Assembly (NCBI GenBank): GCA_032622095.1
Contig: CP136064.1
Coordinates: forward strand, 136,973,954-137,037,953
Direction of reading: 5' to 3'
DNA: 64,000 nucleotides
Source: Siphonodentalium dalli
Lineage: Eukaryota; Mollusca; Scaphopoda; Gadilida; Siphonodentaliidae
The translations under genes were made by a program, and so were the position numbers. The notes beneath the pieces were generated by a model. That model worked only from the letters and a program-made list of their open reading frames with translations. It did no database searches and was not told the origin of the DNA. Positions within the stretch are counted from its first letter, which is position 1. The number at the start of each line of letters is the position of its first letter. Positions 13,009 through 24,465 of this stretch are shown piece after piece.

Positions 13009-13844
13009 ACTAGCAGGTTAGCCCGCCACCGGCGGCGTTTGTTCGAAACATGACATTTTTTTAATTATTTTGTTTTTATTTATATTTTTTTAAATATATC
13101 TTAATATTAATTTAATGTTTTTTAAATTTAATTTATGTTTTTAATATTAATTTAATGTTTTTTAAATTTAATTTATGTTTATTTGAATTTTTTAATATTT
13201 ATTTAATTATTAATTTAATTAAATTCTTTTTTATAATTTAATTGTTTTTTTTATGAAAAATCCCCCCTTCCTAGGAACGACAGACAACGCATTCTTTGTT
13301 TTTCAATGAGTTAATTCATGGTACCCGTCCTAAACTTCCCCGTTATTTAACTCCCCGTGGCCATTGAGCAGCCCCTGACAGAGGTTGTCCACCCTTACGA
13401 GATGGTCAATAGAACTCGATGAAATCCCCCCCCCCCTCCTAGGAACGACAGACAACGCATTCATTGTTTTCCTTTTTTTTAACACTGATTCCCGGAAACG
13501 ACTCACATAAGCATGATGTCGAATCCGGTATTGCATTGAAAACAAACGCGATAACATTGCATTGAATTGCCCGTCATACAGATAAGTAGATAGCGAAAAC
13601 GACGCTCTTTATATAGACACTTCGGAAAACTGACGCTCTTTAACTATTAACGCGATTAACCCACGCCATGCCTTTGCAGTGATTTTGAGAGTGGAGAACG
13701 CGTGCTCTGAGCTTCTTCAAAACGCCGCGCCGACGATTCCCGTGGGTTTTTACATTTAGATGGGAAGTTTGAACTCAATCGAGCGAACCGTTTTCGATTC
13801 TATGAAGTACACATATATATATACGAAGTCTCAAAATATATAGT
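13009..13844 (+). mobile_element. ACTAGC-starting element, copy 1
   Basis: It starts ACTAGCAGGTTAGCCCGCC and ends in TATACGAAGTCTCAAAATATATAG, immediately before the next ACTAGC start. The 3' third (13590-13844), with AACCCACGCC(A/G)TGCCTTTGC and GTGCTCTGAGCTTCTTC, recurs at 14866-15119. The interior at 13060-13260 is a T/A-rich run with its own ~60-bp duplication. No coding sequence. The ACTAG boundary loosely recalls Helitron-type ends, but no 3' hairpin was confirmed and the class is open. Confidence 0.55.
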
Positions 13845-15122
13845 ACTAGCAGGTTAGCCCGCCACTGGCGGCATTCGTCCCATGGCTTTGTTCGAAAAAG
13901 CAATTGCAACAGGTTTCGAGACACTTGTGCAGCAAATTTCGGCAATAGTCAGAAACATGACAATTTATTTTTTGTTTTTCAATGAGTTAATTGTGCTTTT
14001 TTAATTGAATATTTTGTTTTTAGATTTTACCAGATTTGTTTTTGTTTTTCAAGGAGTTAATTGTGCCTTTTTAATTTTGTTTTTCAATGAACCCGTCCAT
14101 GACACTTCCCGTATTTAGCAAGTTTGATCTCAATCGGTTCGAGTCTATAAAGGACACACACATATATATGACACTTCCCGTAGGTAGCAAGTTTGAGCTC
14201 AATCGGCATTCCCTGGAATTTCCCAGTCAATATTTAGCAAGTTTGAGCTCAATCGGTTCGAGTCTATAAAGGACACACTCATACCGGTATATATATGACA
14301 CTTCCCGTAGGTAGCAAGTTTGAGCTCAATCGGCATTCCCTGGAATTTCCCAGTCACCAACGCGGCGTAATTTTGGTACATATATAGAGACCAATTGTCC
14401 ATCGGCTGTCATGTGTAGTAAAGATGTCTTATAAGCCGACATTGCCGTGGGGATGCCCGTTCCTACACGCGTTTTCGATTCTATGAGTAGATTGGCAGAT
14501 TCCAGTAGCTTTATAACGGTATCTGGGGAGAAATCTGTTGCTATATTCGTGATTATCTGGGATGATTTCGGTATATACACGGTACCAAAGGTATATACTG
14601 TAAAAACAAAGCGCGCCCTCCGTGCTCGCAGGGAATAAATTTCGAGCGATAACGTTTGCGTAAATACGAAATTGTGAGTGTTGGTTTGTAACCGGGATTT
14701 CTGAGAAGCATTATGCCTATAACTACCCCCCCTAAGCCCTGACCTAAGTGTCATACATACTAACAATGATGTTGTAAGAGCTCCAATAAATCTCCCCGCA
14801 TAGGCATGCACTCAATGTTCCCGTATAACTCTGCAGATGCCAATAACGTTGAATGGGAAAGAGACGCTCTTTATAGAGATGCGTCAAAAACAAACGCTCA
14901 TTAAATAATCACTTGATTAACCCACGCCGTGCCTTTGCGGTGATTTGAGATTGGAGAACGGGTGCTCTGAGCTTCTCTAAATCGCGACCACGGTCGTGTC
15001 GGTGGGATTTTACACTTACATAGGAAGTTTGAGCTCAATATGTACACGCGTTTTGGATTCTATGAAGTACCCACACACACACACACACATATATATACGA
15101 AGTCTCAAAATATATAGTATAG
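13845..15122 (+). mobile_element. ACTAGC-starting element, copy 2
   Basis: It starts ACTAGCAGGTTAGCCCGCC and ends with the same TATACGAAGTCTCAAAATATATAG as copy 1. It contains an internal duplication (about 14095-14225 and 14230-14358) built from CACTTCCCGTA(G/T)(G/T)TAGCAAG and AGTTTGAGCTCAATCGG segments. A CA microsatellite lies at 15073-15088. Non-coding; the open frames are short and unmatched. Confidence 0.55.
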
Positions 15123-15656
15123 ACTAGCCGATGAGCCCGACGTTGTCCGGGCTATCCAAAAACCAAATTTCAACCGATAAAATTCGTATCCGGGGCAAGA
15201 TACATTCACATAGCAAATTTAAAGTCGATAGCTCCACCTGTTTCTGAGATCTCGCCTGCGCATGCGCGAAGCTGGCGTCACACGGGCTCGGCGACCCGAT
15301 AAAATTCGTATCCGGGGCAAGATACATTCACATACCAAATTTCAAGTCGATAGCTCCACCCGTTTCCGAGATCTCGTCTGCGCATGCGCGAAGCTGGCGT
15401 CGCACGGGCTCGGCGACAAAATTCGTATCCGGGGCAAGATACATTCACATACCAAATTTCAAGTCGATAGCTCCACCCGTTTCCGAGATCTCGTCTGCGC
15501 ATGCGCTGCACGGGCTCGCCAATACGACAACGTCCACCGCCTGGTCAAACTACACACACGTACCAAGTTTCGTCCCGATCGGTCGAGAATTGTAGATTTG
15601 TATAAATGACAAACAAACATACAGACAAACATACAGAGGTCTTCAAAATATATATG
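15123..15656 (+). mobile_element. ACTAGCCG-starting element, copy 3 (related)
   Basis: It starts ACTAGCCGATGAGCCCGACG. It contains a ~120-bp unit three times and closes with GACAAACATACAGACAAAC followed by TCTTCAAAATATATATGAG, similar in style to copies 1 and 2. It is a non-coding dispersed element. Confidence 0.55.
15176..15516 (+). repeat. About 120-bp tandem repeat, three units
   Basis: AAAATTCGTATCCGGGGCAA recurs at about 15178, 15300 and 15418. Each unit continues through AAGATACATTCACATA, AGTCGATAGCTCCACC and TGCGCATGCGC. Units are over 90% identical by eye; the last is shortened. The long open frames on both strands are a by-product of the periodicity. Confidence 0.85.
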
Positions 15657-16044
15657 AGATAGACAATGCATTGGCACAGGATTTTAGCAAAATTTCAAGA
15701 AGCCCCAGTCATGAAAGGTTTAAAATATTTCTCACTGGACACTTGATTAAGCAAATAAAGGCTCTATATCAACTGTATATTGATGATTTGCATTGCATGT
15801 TGTTGAATATAATAGAAGATTTCCTTCAAAATATAGAAAATTCAGCTTTAATAAAACTATCCACTTGCAATTTGGGGACATTTAGGCCACCAGAGTTTGG
15901 GCGCCCAAACCTGTAACAGGTATCAAAAGAGCCCTGGATCCTTTCCTGTTCCCAGCATTCCACGTGTTTCCTGTCAATATATATATATTTTTTTTTTTTG
16001 GCAACGGCTGGCGATAATTTCTCTTCATGATCGTGATTATTTAT
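15657..16044. other. Unassigned short stretch
   Basis: It contains the GGGACATTTAGGCC / CCAGAGTTTGGGCGCCC block shared with 7355-7400. No gene is seen. Confidence 0.45.
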
Positions 16045-16901
16045 GGGAGTCCCTTTTCACATTTATTATTTATTTACGCTTAAGCGCAATATATTTGTGC
16101 TTAAGAGCAAATATTTGCGCTTATTGCACTTAAGCACAAATAACCTCTATCATTTGTGCTTAAGCGCAAATATATATGCTTAAGAGTAAATAATTTGGGC
16201 TTAAGCGCAAATAATTTATGCTTAAGTGCAAATCATTTGTGCTTAAGCGCAAATAGATATTTGCGCTTAAGCGCAAATAAAAATTAATATTCATTGATTC
16301 CCCCCTGAATTAATTTTAAATGGCACAGGCCTAAACACATCTCTCAAGTCTATATAAACCCACCATATGAGGGAAGCAATCTCCCATTAACCCCTATATC
16401 CCTTTTATGACCATGAAAAAGATATAGATCTGTGCAGGAAATGTCTCATTTATAAAATATACTAGATCTCTGGGATGGAGACACAAATACTTGGAGACAG
16501 GGATGCTGATAATATGAAAATAGGTTTTTTTTCTCCCCTATTTCAAGTCAATAAGTACACCATATGAAGGAAGCAAGCTCCCGGTAACCCCTAATTCCTT
16601 TTTTATGGCCATGAAAATTATATATATATATATATATTTGTGCAGGAGATGTCCCTTTAATAACATATACTAGAGCTCTGGGAGTGAGGCACTAATTCTT
16701 GGGACACCAGGGACAGAGATGCTGATATGCATATGTAAATATGTTTTTTCTTCAACTTCGAGTCTGTATGTGGCTATTACTATGGGCCCATAATAATATA
16801 CTATGAGATGGACTCAATCATTCACAATCAGAGGGAAGTAAGGGAATGTTAGGTATTTGCGCTTAAGCGCAAATAAATAATAAATGTGAAAAGGGCCTCC
16901 C
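16045..16901. mobile_element. TIR element with palindromic GCGCTTAAGCGC satellite
   Basis: The left end (16045-16091: GGGAGTCCCTTTTCAC, then ATTTATTATTTATTT and CGCTTAAGCGCAA) is the inverted counterpart of the right end (16854-16901), with only a few mismatches over about 47 bp. Inside, 16077-16285 is an array of about 20-bp units built on the palindrome TTTGCGCTTAAGCGCAAA. The remainder (16340-16745) is two diverged copies of a ~195-bp segment (ACCATATGA(G/A)G, CTGTGCAGGA, ATACTAGA(T/G)CTCTGGGA). There is no coding sequence. It looks like a non-autonomous DNA transposon; the target duplication was not resolved. Confidence 0.75.
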
Positions 16902-19338
16902 AAACTTATTAGGGTTTGTAATAATATAATTTAATTTAATTTGATTTGAATTTGGAGTGTCATGATTGAATTCTTTACTGAGTCGAATGGGTTTTCTGGA
17001 ACGTCCAGCATGGATTTAGTTGGTTCATCATCCTGGTCCCGAACTCGTTGACTGGAATGGAGTTACCTTCTCCGTATGTACCTTGCTACGAAGTATCCGA
17101 GTATCTTCACCCACCCTAGGAATTGCTAGAGTTAATTGGCACTCGTCAATATGGCCAATATAACTCACGACTCTTGATGAATTTTAGGGGTGCGATTAAT
17201 TTGACACCATATCTACGATATCTGCAAATGTTCCTGAACAAACTATCATTTCTTATTGACATGTCCGGGTTATACAATCCGGATACTATCTGGAGATCGA
17301 TGCCCCACAATTCATTAAGCCCGAGATAAACAAATGTAATCGGTAAACAGCCCTGATATATAGTTTGTCAACTGCGAAGGCAATGAAACTGTCGGATATC
17401 ACCGCGTTATACATATAACACTAATTAGCTTTTTCCCTGTTGACACGCTCTAACCCTTTGATAACTGGACATTAAATTTTGCCAATGAGTAGTCAACTTG
17501 AGGAATGTTAAGATTTTACTTCTTGTATATGACATTCCCTATAAAAGAAAAACCTAATTATTCTTTATTTGCAATTACAATAACACCTCGCATGAATGCG
17601 AATATGAATGCTTGTGCCAAAAGTGGCTGAACTGTAACTTGTGTCAGGACCCATGCCCATTTTAAGAGGTAAATAAAGAATAGAACTGTATCATTGAAAA
17701 TATTTTGTTATTTCATATTGCTCAAGACTAGTGGCTCACAGTGTCAATTAGATAGGAGTGTACAATATGTGTAATTTTCTTTGTTTAATAAAATAAGAGC
17801 AGCAGAAACAAAATTAAGATATTACTATTTTTTAGACTGCTTCAATATTCATAGTTTCTGTCCGTGCAGCATTAAATCTTTATTTAGTATATGAGGGTGC
17901 ACACCAACAAGACGGTTTGGAACTAATTTCTGATAACCAGAGCTTAAGGTACTTAGATAACCCATGAGAAGACATATTCAACAAAGCAAGATACTCTAAT
18001 TCAAGATAAATTTATTGTGTAAGATTTGTATACAAATTTTAAAAACATCATGAGTTTTCAGCAACCATATGATATATAATATATAAATAACTGAAAAAAC
18101 TGAACAAATTAAGTATATCCATTCGTATTGATAATTTGCATAAATTGATGGCTTTGTGTTGATAATAAGGCCAAACTTCGTCGAACAGCATGTTGATAAA
18201 TATAACGTATCGGGCCATTTTATACTATACATGTAGTTGACAGTGGTTAGCATTATTTTTGGGCAATTAATCGATTCTGATAACTGAAGCAGCATTTCTA
18301 AAAAAATGTTTTTGTAATCTGATTATATGGGGACCATCGAATCTGATTGAGCACCTTTAATAGTTAGCTATATGAGTTAAATACACATAAGGCGACACCA
18401 ATTTTTAAGTCCGGTTTACGAACACCGCCTACACCTTTTTTTCTATTTCATGAAATGTTTTTAATTTTTTTTTGTCCCAAAAGAATTTACACGCGTACTG
18501 ATTTTCATGTGCTGTCGCATCCGGTTCTGCTTATGATCATTTACAGATACATATTTTCATGTATTTCATGACAAGAAATGTCTTGTTTGTTTCAGAATTT
18601 CATTCGAAAATTGTTTTTTCAAAAATTTTGTAAAATTTATGTAAAATTTAAAGATTTACTTTTATTTTTATTTTTTCCCCTCCTGCATCTACTTTTTTCT
18701 CCCCACATCAGCCCACATGTTTGTAAACCAGACTTAAAAATTGGTGTCGCCTAATAGACATTTAAACTTTGAAAATTGCAGGTTTTGCTCTAAATTTACA
18801 CATTCCCATCTTAAAAAATTTCTTGATTTCCTGTATCGCAATACACATCATATCATGATATGCGTATCATTGATAATGTATCCCAATACAATGCATGAAT
18901 TCGCTATGAATCATTACAGTCCCACAAAAAATGGCAACTTCAGTTATCTCTCAGTGATTTTAACTCAATAACCACATAGTAAATTAGAAGTTTTCTATGG
19001 AAATGTGTGTTGTCGATTAGTCTACTTCGACTTGATTTTTTACTGTCGATTAGTCAATTATGAAAAACCCAAGCCATTGCAACACTAATGCAGTATCTGC
19101 TGGTATTAAATCTTACTGCAGTAATATTTTTGTTGTAACCAAGTGAATTACTGCAGTGTTTCAACCACGGTACACCGCATTAATTTTTCTCATGACCGCC
19201 TTTCAGCCAGATAATTCTTTACAGTACTTATCATGTACATGTACCATATGTTCTATTTGGGGATAGACCATGATATGTCACTTTGTGGGTTTAGTTTATA
19301 GAATTGGTGTAGTTGCACACCGCATCACTGCCTAACTC
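16902..19338. other. Unassigned AT-rich stretch
   Basis: No exon, domain or clear repeat boundary was found. Two GGTGTCGCC(T/A) landmarks at about 18385-18400 (inverse form) and 18742-18751 bracket a T-rich segment whose ends look inverted (AATTTTTAAGTC.GG...CC.GACTTAAAAATT), suggesting a ~370-bp foldback. The open frames at 17123, 17996 (minus) and 18741 look random. Confidence 0.45.
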
Positions 19339-20612
19339 ATTGCAAATGGAGGTCTCTTAATACATTTACATGTGTATAGTTTCTCAATGCAATTTGGCTT
19401 TTTGGATGAAAACAAAAACTCGATAAGTCCATACAATGGGGACAATTTGATTGAAATTTAAAGCAGAAATATAGCTTGGAGCAATTCATAGGGTCACAGA
19501 ACGATTACCGCAATTATGTACATTATTACATGTACCTCAATCATATTTATGATGATTCAATGACAGTGCGTTAGACCGAGTGGTCCTTACTAGTAGTCCG
19601 ATGGGTTCGATTGTCAAGAAGTACAATAGTTTGAGGGTTCGATAGTCCAAAGGTTCAATGGTACCCGGGTTGAGAGTATTAATTACTGTCATACAAAGTT
19701 ATTTACTTGAGACATAACATGTATTGTCGATATACATGTACACAATGAATATTTTATCCAATTGATATTTTATGAATACATCTACTCACAAGCCCCTGGA
19801 GAAAAATTCAATAATACCAATATGGACTATACCAGTGACTGGTATACTCACCGTATAGTCTATATTGGTATTTCAGTTTTTTTTACCAGGGGCCTGTGTA
19901 TGTAGATGTACTGATATATGCTTCGGGGAAGATATTTTGTGTATAATTGGGTGTCTACTATGTTACCTACATGTAACTGTCACTATAAACTGGGTATAAA
20001 GATTACAACTTGGAAGACTATTATTATTGCGGCCTCATTGCAAATGGGGGCCTCTTGGACGGTACATGTGTATAGTTCTTCGTTGCAATTTGGATGAAAA
20101 CAAAAAATCAGTGTCGATACAATTGGAACAATTTAAATGACATTTACTAGTAAAGGAGAAAAATTACTTAGACCAATTCCTGAGGTCACATAACTCAATC
20201 ATGTACAGTGCATTAGTCAGAGTGTTCATTACTAGTACATGTAGTTCGATGGGTTCGATTGTCAGGAAGATCAATATTTTGAAGGTTCAAATGGTCCAAG
20301 GTTCAATTGATTGTGTTTAAATGGTCCTAGGTTTGAAAGAATCGATTGTGTTTTACAACACATTAATTCAGTCAGTTATATACATGTATGGTAATAGTAT
20401 TACCCTCATACAAAATAAATTACCCGAGACATAACATGTATTACCCATGAAAATATACACAAATAAATGCAATATTTATGCAATTTATAGTTTACGCATA
20501 CATGTACTGATGCTTTGGTGGAGATATTTTGTGTGTAAATGGGTGGCTATAATTATACCTGACCTGACTGTCACGCTATAAACTTGGCATGAAGATTACA
20601 AATTTTGAGACA
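19339..20612 (+). repeat. Diverged tandem duplication, about 0.6-0.7 kb unit
   Basis: Copy A (19339-20020) and copy B (20036-20612) share, in order: CATTGCAAATGG, GGATGAAAACAAAAA, the GATGGGTTCGATTGTCA segment, GACATAACATGTATT, GATATTTTGTGTGTA-like and CTATAAAC..GG.AT.AAGATTACAA. Copy A is longer because a foldback element sits inside it at 19777-19910; copy B lacks it at the equivalent point (about 20495-20505). No coding content. Confidence 0.75.
19777..19910. mobile_element. 134-bp foldback MITE inside the duplication
   Basis: TACATCTAC and AGGCCCCTGG-type left arm sequences pair with CCAGGGGCCT and GTAGATGTA on the right, and AATACCAATAT(G/A)GACTATAC pairs with GTATAGTCTATATTGGTAT. The arms meet near ACCAGTGACTGGTAT. 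It is absent from copy B of the host duplication, so it inserted after duplication or was lost from copy B. A half copy lies at 1350. Confidence 0.8.
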
Positions 20613-20979
20613 ATGTACACTCTTTAATAACCAAACACCCAGGTTATCAGACTCTCGGACTAATGCACAGTACTCATGATTTCCGCTTGGATCTCACATA
20701 TTTAAAGATAAAAAAATTGTTAGGTGAATCAGCTACATGTACTTGTACAGGTACATGTACTTGTAAATGAAGTAAATTGAAAACATTGATGCACAATTTT
20801 CGGGTGGCACGCATAATTCATACCCCTTTGCTAATTTGGTAGTCGGGATTCATTTGCGCAGTTTAACCGGTATCCCGGTATTCAGGATTCAACAAAAAGG
20901 CCGGTTCGCAGCTTTTCTATCACAAAATTAATTTTGTTTTACTATTTTCCAGCCCAAATGACATTTATGATGTAATTGT
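20613..20979. other. Unassigned stretch with TACATGTAC palindromes
   Basis: It holds a run of TACATGTACTTGTACA-type palindromic words at 20732-20763. No gene is seen. Confidence 0.45.
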
Positions 20980-21561
20980 CCCCTGAAAATTTCGGGGGAC
21001 TATTATTATAAAAATAGCCATGTCCGTCTGTCCGTCTGTCCGGAAATGGTTTCCAGATGATAACTTTAGTTTCGGTTATTAGATCAAAAGCAAATTTGGT
21101 ATGTGAGTTTATCAGACTAAAATAAAGATCAAGTTCGAATATGGGTTTGCTCTGCCCATTTTTGCGAGAGTTATGGCCCTTTTTTTACTTAGAATTTTGT
21201 AATTTTCTGGTTTCCTGATGATAACTTCAGATTGTGTGATCATATCTGAACCAAATGTGGTATGTAAGTTTATCAGACCAAAATACAGGTCAAGATCGAA
21301 TATGGGTGTGCTCCGCCCATATTTCCGAGAGTTATGGCCCTTTTTCGACTTAGAATCGTGTTAATTTCTGGTTTCCGGATCATAATTTTAGTTTGTGTGA
21401 TCATATATGAATCAAATTTAGTATGATAGTTTATTATTCACCATTTCATGGGACACTGGTTGGATTGTTCTGAAATGTAGTATCAGATTTAGGGTCCTTG
21501 ATATTTTTTTCAGACAAGCTGATACCCAAATGAAGCCACTTTTTCGGGGGACACTGTGGCC
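20980..21561 (+). repeat. GTCCGTCTGTCC element with three ~165-bp units
   Basis: CCCCTGAAAATTTCGGGGGAC opens the element as a small hairpin, followed by GTCCGTCTGTCCGTCTGTCC. Units with TTTCC.GATGATAACTT(T/C)AG, CAAATTTGGTATGT and GAGAGTTATGGCCCTTTTT start near 21049, 21212 and 21374. It closes near TTTTTCGGGGGACAC at 21540-21554, giving partly matching CGGGGGAC ends. Non-coding dispersed repeat; a relative lies at 41680-41902 and 56839-56959. Confidence 0.7.
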
Positions 21562-23092
21562 GGACGGCCTTTTATTCAATCTATTATCTTTAGGTATGTA
21601 GAAGTTATGGATACAACTTCAGCAAATACTAGTACATGTATATGAAAACTATATTATTAGTGTAATATTAGTTTTCATTCAATATTTTCTTACTTGTAAC
21701 TGGTACGCATGATTCAACCTTATACATTAACTGGTATTGGGGCCAGGGGGTGGGGGTGGTGACATCTTCCATACTGGTGTATTCAATTGTTAGTGGCCTT
21801 TATGGGGGTGTTACCCCCCCCCCACCTACCACCCATGAATACTGAATACCAGTTCACATTTTTCTCACATTTGCTGAAATTGTATCCAAAACATCAACAT
21901 ATCAAGAGGTATTAGACTGAATTAGATAAAAATATATCACTTGGTTCTGTTTAGGCTGTAAAATACTAAAAATTTGTATAATTTTATGCTGCCGGTATTA
22001 TATCTGCATACTAGCCTTTTTGCTGAATCATGAATGCTGGTTATATTACCGTGTGAAATCCTGGTACCAGATAACATTGGGTATGTATATAGCATACCAC
22101 CTGAAAATGGCCTGAATATCGCATACCAAAGCGGGTTGGGGTGTGTGTGACACCCTCCTTGACCATAGTCTGTATTCTACAGGGTATGTTAACTGTTTCG
22201 AGTTGGTGCAATTAATGTGATTGTTTAATCTCTACCATCTGAAATCTATTTTTGATAGCATATTTTGCTATCTGTTAATTTGCAGCTGACATAAAAAAGG
22301 ATAAAGATGGTGTGTCTCTTTCCCAAATGTTCTGTTTACATGTACATATGGGGGTTTATGAGTCAAATAATAACAGGCAACATGTCCTTCTAACACTAAG
22401 AAATAATGTGTTCTTATGAACCAGGACAAAATATGACTATTTCTGGAGCATTACAGCACACTATTACAAATCTATATTTGTAAGCAGTAAGATAATGACA
22501 GGAAACATGTCCTTAGACTAAGAAATAATTTTGTCGGTGTGTATTTCACATCACAGCTCATGTGTATACTCACATTAGTTTATGTCATTCAAAGGGAGAA
22601 ACCCATTTAGAAAGTTTAAATGAGACAAAACTACCTCACTGTAGATGTAGTTGCAAGGTACAACATGTACATGTATACTGGTAAATGACATTGGAACTAA
22701 AATAATGATTATTGTGTCCACCGGTATGTCATGTACCGGTATACATTGCAACTACATGTACATGTAACTTGCCTAACATACCATATACATGTATGAAGAG
22801 GGAATTTGCAAGTGTTTTTTAATCAAAATTTTAACCCAACTCTTGTTGTGAGTATTAAAAGTTTTAACCCATGCAGTTTAATGGTTTATATATTTATGTA
22901 TTACATGTGTTTCTATACATGTATTTTATCTTTAGTTAGTTTGTTGTCCTTGAATAAACTTGTATTGCTGCACAATCAGTTTCCTTAATGTTCTATTATA
23001 CTAAAACAACTCCATTGATAACAATACCCCTGCATCCCATCCAAATCTACTTCATTGCCATCCTCATCATTTCACTTTCTCTACAGTGTTAT
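21562..23092. other. Unassigned AT-rich stretch
   Basis: No gene was recognised. Palindromic words TACATGTACATGTA and CCGGTA are frequent at 22660-22790. A G/C homopolymer region with GGGGGTGGGGGTGG and its approximate complement ACCCCCCCCCCACC lies at 21745-21830 and may form a small foldback. Confidence 0.45.
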
Positions 23093-23870
23093 TCACCCAG
23101 GTGTTCCTTGGTGTTTCCTACCCATGTGTACCTTGGTGTTTCCCACCCAGTGGTACCTTGGTGTTTTCTTACCCATGTGTACCTTGGTGTTTTCTTACCC
23201 AGGTGTACCTTGGTGTTTTCCTGCCCAGGTGTACCTTGGTGTTTCCTTACCTGGGTGTACCTTGGGGTTTTCTAACCCATGTGCATCTCAATGGGAAATC
23301 CACCTGGGTAAGAAAACACCAAGGTACACCGGCGTAAGAAAACACCAAGGCACACCTGGGTTGGAAACATCAAGGTACACCTGGGTGGGGAACACCCAGA
23401 TAGGAAACATCAGGGTACACCTGGATGGGCAACACCCAGGTATGAAACATCAGGTACACCTGGGTGAATAACACCTACGTACACCTGGGTGGGAAACACC
23501 CAGGTAGGAAACACCAGGGTACACCTGGGTGAATAACAACAAGGTAACCTGGGTGGGAAACACCCAGGTAGGAAACAGGGTACACCTGGGTGAATAACAC
23601 CATGGTACACCTGGGTGGGGAAACACCCAGGTAGGAAACACCAGGGTACACCTGGGTGGGAAACACCCAGGTATGGTACACATGGGTGTGGTCACCTGGG
23701 TAATTACACCCAGGCTTATCCATACCAGGGTTTTTATCCTGTTTCAGGTGGGTAAATCATGGTAAAACCCAGGTTTCTGGGGGTCTTGATGGTTGATGGA
23801 TGTCTTGGTAGATAGATTTATACCTGGGGTTCGGCCCAAAAAACCTGGGTGGATTTACCCATGTACATTT
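23093..23870. repeat. ACCCAGGTG minisatellite that reverses orientation
   Basis: From 23093 to about 23285 the unit is ACCCAGGTGTACCTTGGTGT plus a T/C tail (about 26 bp). From about 23300 onward the same motif appears as its reverse complement (AACACCAAGGTACACCTGGGT) and develops a ~60-bp higher-order unit with GGTAGGAAACACC. The switch falls near 23286-23300. Frames rich in the PGVPWCF / YLGV pattern are translations of the array, not genes. Degenerate CCTGGGT words continue to about 23870, at the border of the retrotransposon. Confidence 0.9.
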
Positions 23871-23889
23871 TTATATGGGAGTCCCTGAC

Positions 23890-24465
23890 AATGTAATTAA
23901 TTATTTCTAGTGGGCATCCATGTCGCGGGAAGATTTCGTCGATCAAGAGATGGACAACGTTGTCCGCCGATTTGTCCTTGACCGGAAACGCTTCCGCCCA
24001 CCCGCTATATAAATCCACGAAGCTGATAATGTAGCGATTACCCGATAACGACGTGGGGTAGGGGCCTGACAGGTCCAAACCAATTTTAGCAAAAGGGTAA
24101 GGGGGTGTATCCATTATTGGCATCTTAGGGGATTGTTTTTGCAGAGACCTGACTTGGCAGGTCACGCACTTGCCAACGTAGCAGTTGAGTTCCTTATACA
24201 GTATGGGCCAAAAATATTTCGACCTAATCGCATGATTTGTTTTGTCTATTCCCACGTGGTCATTATTATCATGGTATTATTGGATTATGTTGGTTTGAAG
24301 ATGTGTGGGCACCCAAAGGCGTGGGGTCGGTTCCGCGTCAGCACTCGAGAGGTAATAGATCACCCCGTCAATCATCAAGTGTTTGTCATCCCGGGTGTCC
24401 TCGCCTTTGTCGAGGGAATTCAGAACTGACGAAATTTCTGGGTCTTTCTTTTGTTCCTCAAGCAT
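23890..24465 (-). pseudogene. Integrase remnant (zinc-binding plus start of core)
   Basis: Reading leftwards, a linker (24277-24465) with VIYYLSS and WVPTHL is followed, after a frame change, by a zinc-binding region ending CYVGKCVTCQ (CX2C pair) and then the catalytic core start with GLDLSGPYP, which carries the first acidic residue, and SFVDLYSGWAEAFPV. After HGCPLEI the similarity ends, so the second Asp and the Glu of the D,D-35-E triad are missing. Beyond that point the frame reads minisatellite. Confidence 0.85.

Noticed and set aside
16077-16285. Possible CRISPR-like array of TTTGCGCTTAAGCGCAAA words
   Set aside because: Units are palindromic satellite repeats of about 20 bp without unique spacers, in an animal genome context.
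19604-19616. tRNA-like B-box words (GGTTCGATTGTC) at 19604 and 20258
   Set aside because: They lie in a duplicated repeat with no acceptor stem, anticodon arm or A-box at the proper distance.
22988-23723. Open frames on both strands with repeated PGVPWCF / YLGV patterns
   Set aside because: Translations of the ACCCAGGTG minisatellite in overlapping frames; no start context or domain.
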